From Holosporales bacterium (GTDB taxonomy: Bacteria; Pseudomonadota; Alphaproteobacteria; RUG11792), in contig JAIRKP010000038.1 in assembly GCA_031260085.1 (NCBI GenBank), positions 1 through 6,889 on the forward strand: a DNA stretch of 6,889 nt. Direction: 5' to 3'. Below, piece after piece: positions 6,478 through 6,889 of this stretch. The notes below the pieces were generated by a model, which did not search any database, was not told the DNA's origin, and worked only from the letters and a program-made list of their open reading frames with translations. Position 1 is the stretch's first letter. Each line of letters begins with the position of its first letter. The position numbers and the translations under genes are program-made.

Positions 6478-6489
6478 ATAAATTGAGTG
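6478..6489 (+). repeat. 12-bp direct repeat, left copy
   Basis: ATAAATTGAGTG, identical at 6611-6622. Each copy is followed by CCCGGGC (6508-6514 here; 6701-6707 after the right copy) and by a hairpin of the AAAGC-AAYC-GCTTT type (6521-6534 here; 6712-6725 there), so the two sides of the parS-like site look like a degenerate duplication. Confidence 0.55.
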
Positions 6490-6546
6490 ATATTTAAATA
6501 ATCACAACCCGGGCACTCAAAAAGCAACCGCTTTGTCAAAACACTA

Positions 6547-6568
6547 AAATGTTCCACGTGGAACATTT
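6547..6568. promoter_or_regulatory. parS-like ParB binding site
   Basis: TGTTCCACGTGGAACA (6550-6565) is a perfect 16-bp palindrome. It differs from the widely conserved chromosomal parS consensus TGTTNCACGTGAAACA at one position. Flanking AAA and TTT extend the palindrome to 22 bp. Chromosomal parS sites bind ParB/Spo0J and usually lie near the origin of replication and parAB; neither gene is in this window, so proximity to the origin is an inference. Confidence 0.75.
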
Positions 6569-6610
6569 GAAATATTATTACCTTGCGCTCGAAAATTAGA
6601 TCCAAGACTG

Positions 6611-6622
6611 ATAAATTGAGTG
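6611..6622 (+). repeat. 12-bp direct repeat, right copy
   Basis: Identical to 6478-6489; it ends at the first base of the triple hairpin array. Confidence 0.55.
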
Positions 6623-6731
6623 CGGAGTTAGAAAATAATAGATTTTCTAACTCCGCCCGGGGGCGCAATTATGGTAAAATAATTATACCATAATTGCGCC
6701 CCCGGGCCCGAAAAGCAATCGCTTTTCGGGC
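6622..6731. repeat. Three abutting perfect hairpins
   Basis: Hairpin 1: 6622-6636 with 6642-6656 (15 bp, loop AATAG). Hairpin 2: 6657-6676 with 6686-6705 (20 bp, 9-nt loop); it is an A-type hairpin, containing GCGCAATTATGGTA and TGGTATAAT on the minus strand (6690-6682). Hairpin 3: GCCCGAAAAGC (6706-6716) with 6721-6731 (11 bp, loop AATC). All stems are perfect and no base separates them. The minus-strand -10-like box of hairpin 2 lacks a good -35 partner. Confidence 0.92.
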
Positions 6732-6756
6732 ACACTTAAAAAGTATTAAATCAATT

Positions 6757-6838
6757 TAGGCTGTCAAGGAGGAGAACGAAGTGATCCTTGACAGCCTATA
6801 GCGCGAGTATGGTATAATTTATGATACCATATTCGCGC
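6757..6838 (+). repeat. Composite palindromic repeat, copy 4 (hairpin B + hairpin A)
   Basis: Inverted relative to copies 1 and 2. Hairpin B: TAGGCTGTCAAGGA (6757-6770) pairs with 6785-6798 (14 bp), conserved loop at 6771-6784. The outer stem bases differ from copy 1 but remain complementary (GGCTG/CAGCC against GTCTG/CAGAC). Hairpin A: 6801-6815 with 6824-6838 (15 bp including one G-T pair). TTGACA (6788-6793) and TGGTATAAT (6810-6818) are separated by 19 bp between hexamers and point out of the right edge. Nothing further is recognised in 6839-6889. Confidence 0.92.
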
Positions 6839-6889
6839 CTCAGAGCCCTCTCAAACATAATATCATTCTTCTAAAAGTATTTTAATTTT

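Noticed and set aside
6456..6668. 70-codon minus-strand frame containing MFHVEH, possible rsmG start
   Set aside because: MFHVEH is simply the translation of the parS palindrome, which in some bacteria overlaps the rsmG start. The following residues do not resemble RsmG in either direction (plus strand stops after 16 codons).

Overview
The window looks like chromosomal DNA from an AT-rich alphaproteobacterium, most likely a host-associated one of the Rickettsiales/Holosporales kind. The UvrA sequence has alphaproteobacterial wording (SPATGLPI; a first zinc knuckle reading CPISGF), ribosomal protein S20 is of alpha type, and the flavoprotein is a thioredoxin-reductase-like ferredoxin-NADP reductase. 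Intergenic DNA is long, AT-rich and full of GC-rich palindromes, with a decayed insertion sequence. The lineage is an inference, not a certain assignment.

Layout. Positions 1-215: no recognised gene, but a run of small hairpins (unassigned RNA or repeat debris). 216-300: copy 1 of a two-hairpin composite repeat. 301-1261: no intact gene; it holds an isolated hairpin and a minus-strand remnant of an IS5-family transposase (714-1006), bracketed by a 13-bp direct repeat. 5152 down to 1262, minus strand: a compact cluster rpsT (S20), ferredoxin-NADP reductase, uvrA. The first two genes are 20 bp apart. The last two overlap by 20 bp, and uvrA has a strong ribosome binding site inside the reductase gene. 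A promoter lies just upstream of rpsT. 5258-5813: a palindrome cluster with composite repeat copies 2 and 3 and a perfect four-way (cloverleaf) palindrome. 6355 down to 5819, minus strand: an unnamed gene for a small basic protein with a Myb/GcrA-like helix-turn-helix. 6356-6889: a parS-like ParB site, three abutting hairpins and composite repeat copy 4.

The most unusual content is the repeat system. Hairpin B (a 34-bp core identical in all four copies, with a 14-nt loop) always sits beside hairpin A (variants of GCGCGAGTATGGTA and its complement). Copies 1 and 2 lie in one orientation, copies 3 and 4 in the other. Read from B to A, each copy carries a TTGACA box in the B stem and a TATAAT-like box in the A tip. 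Spacing is 19-20 bp, except in copy 3, where a 9-bp tandem duplication makes it 29. Copy 2 points at the rpsT-reductase-uvrA cluster. The element may therefore be a dispersed portable promoter as well as a palindromic repeat.

The second notable point is UvrA. It is 859 residues because the insertion domain between the two halves of the first zinc-module region is almost absent, while both ATPase modules and the UvrB-binding region are kept. The third is the parS-like site with no parAB in view.
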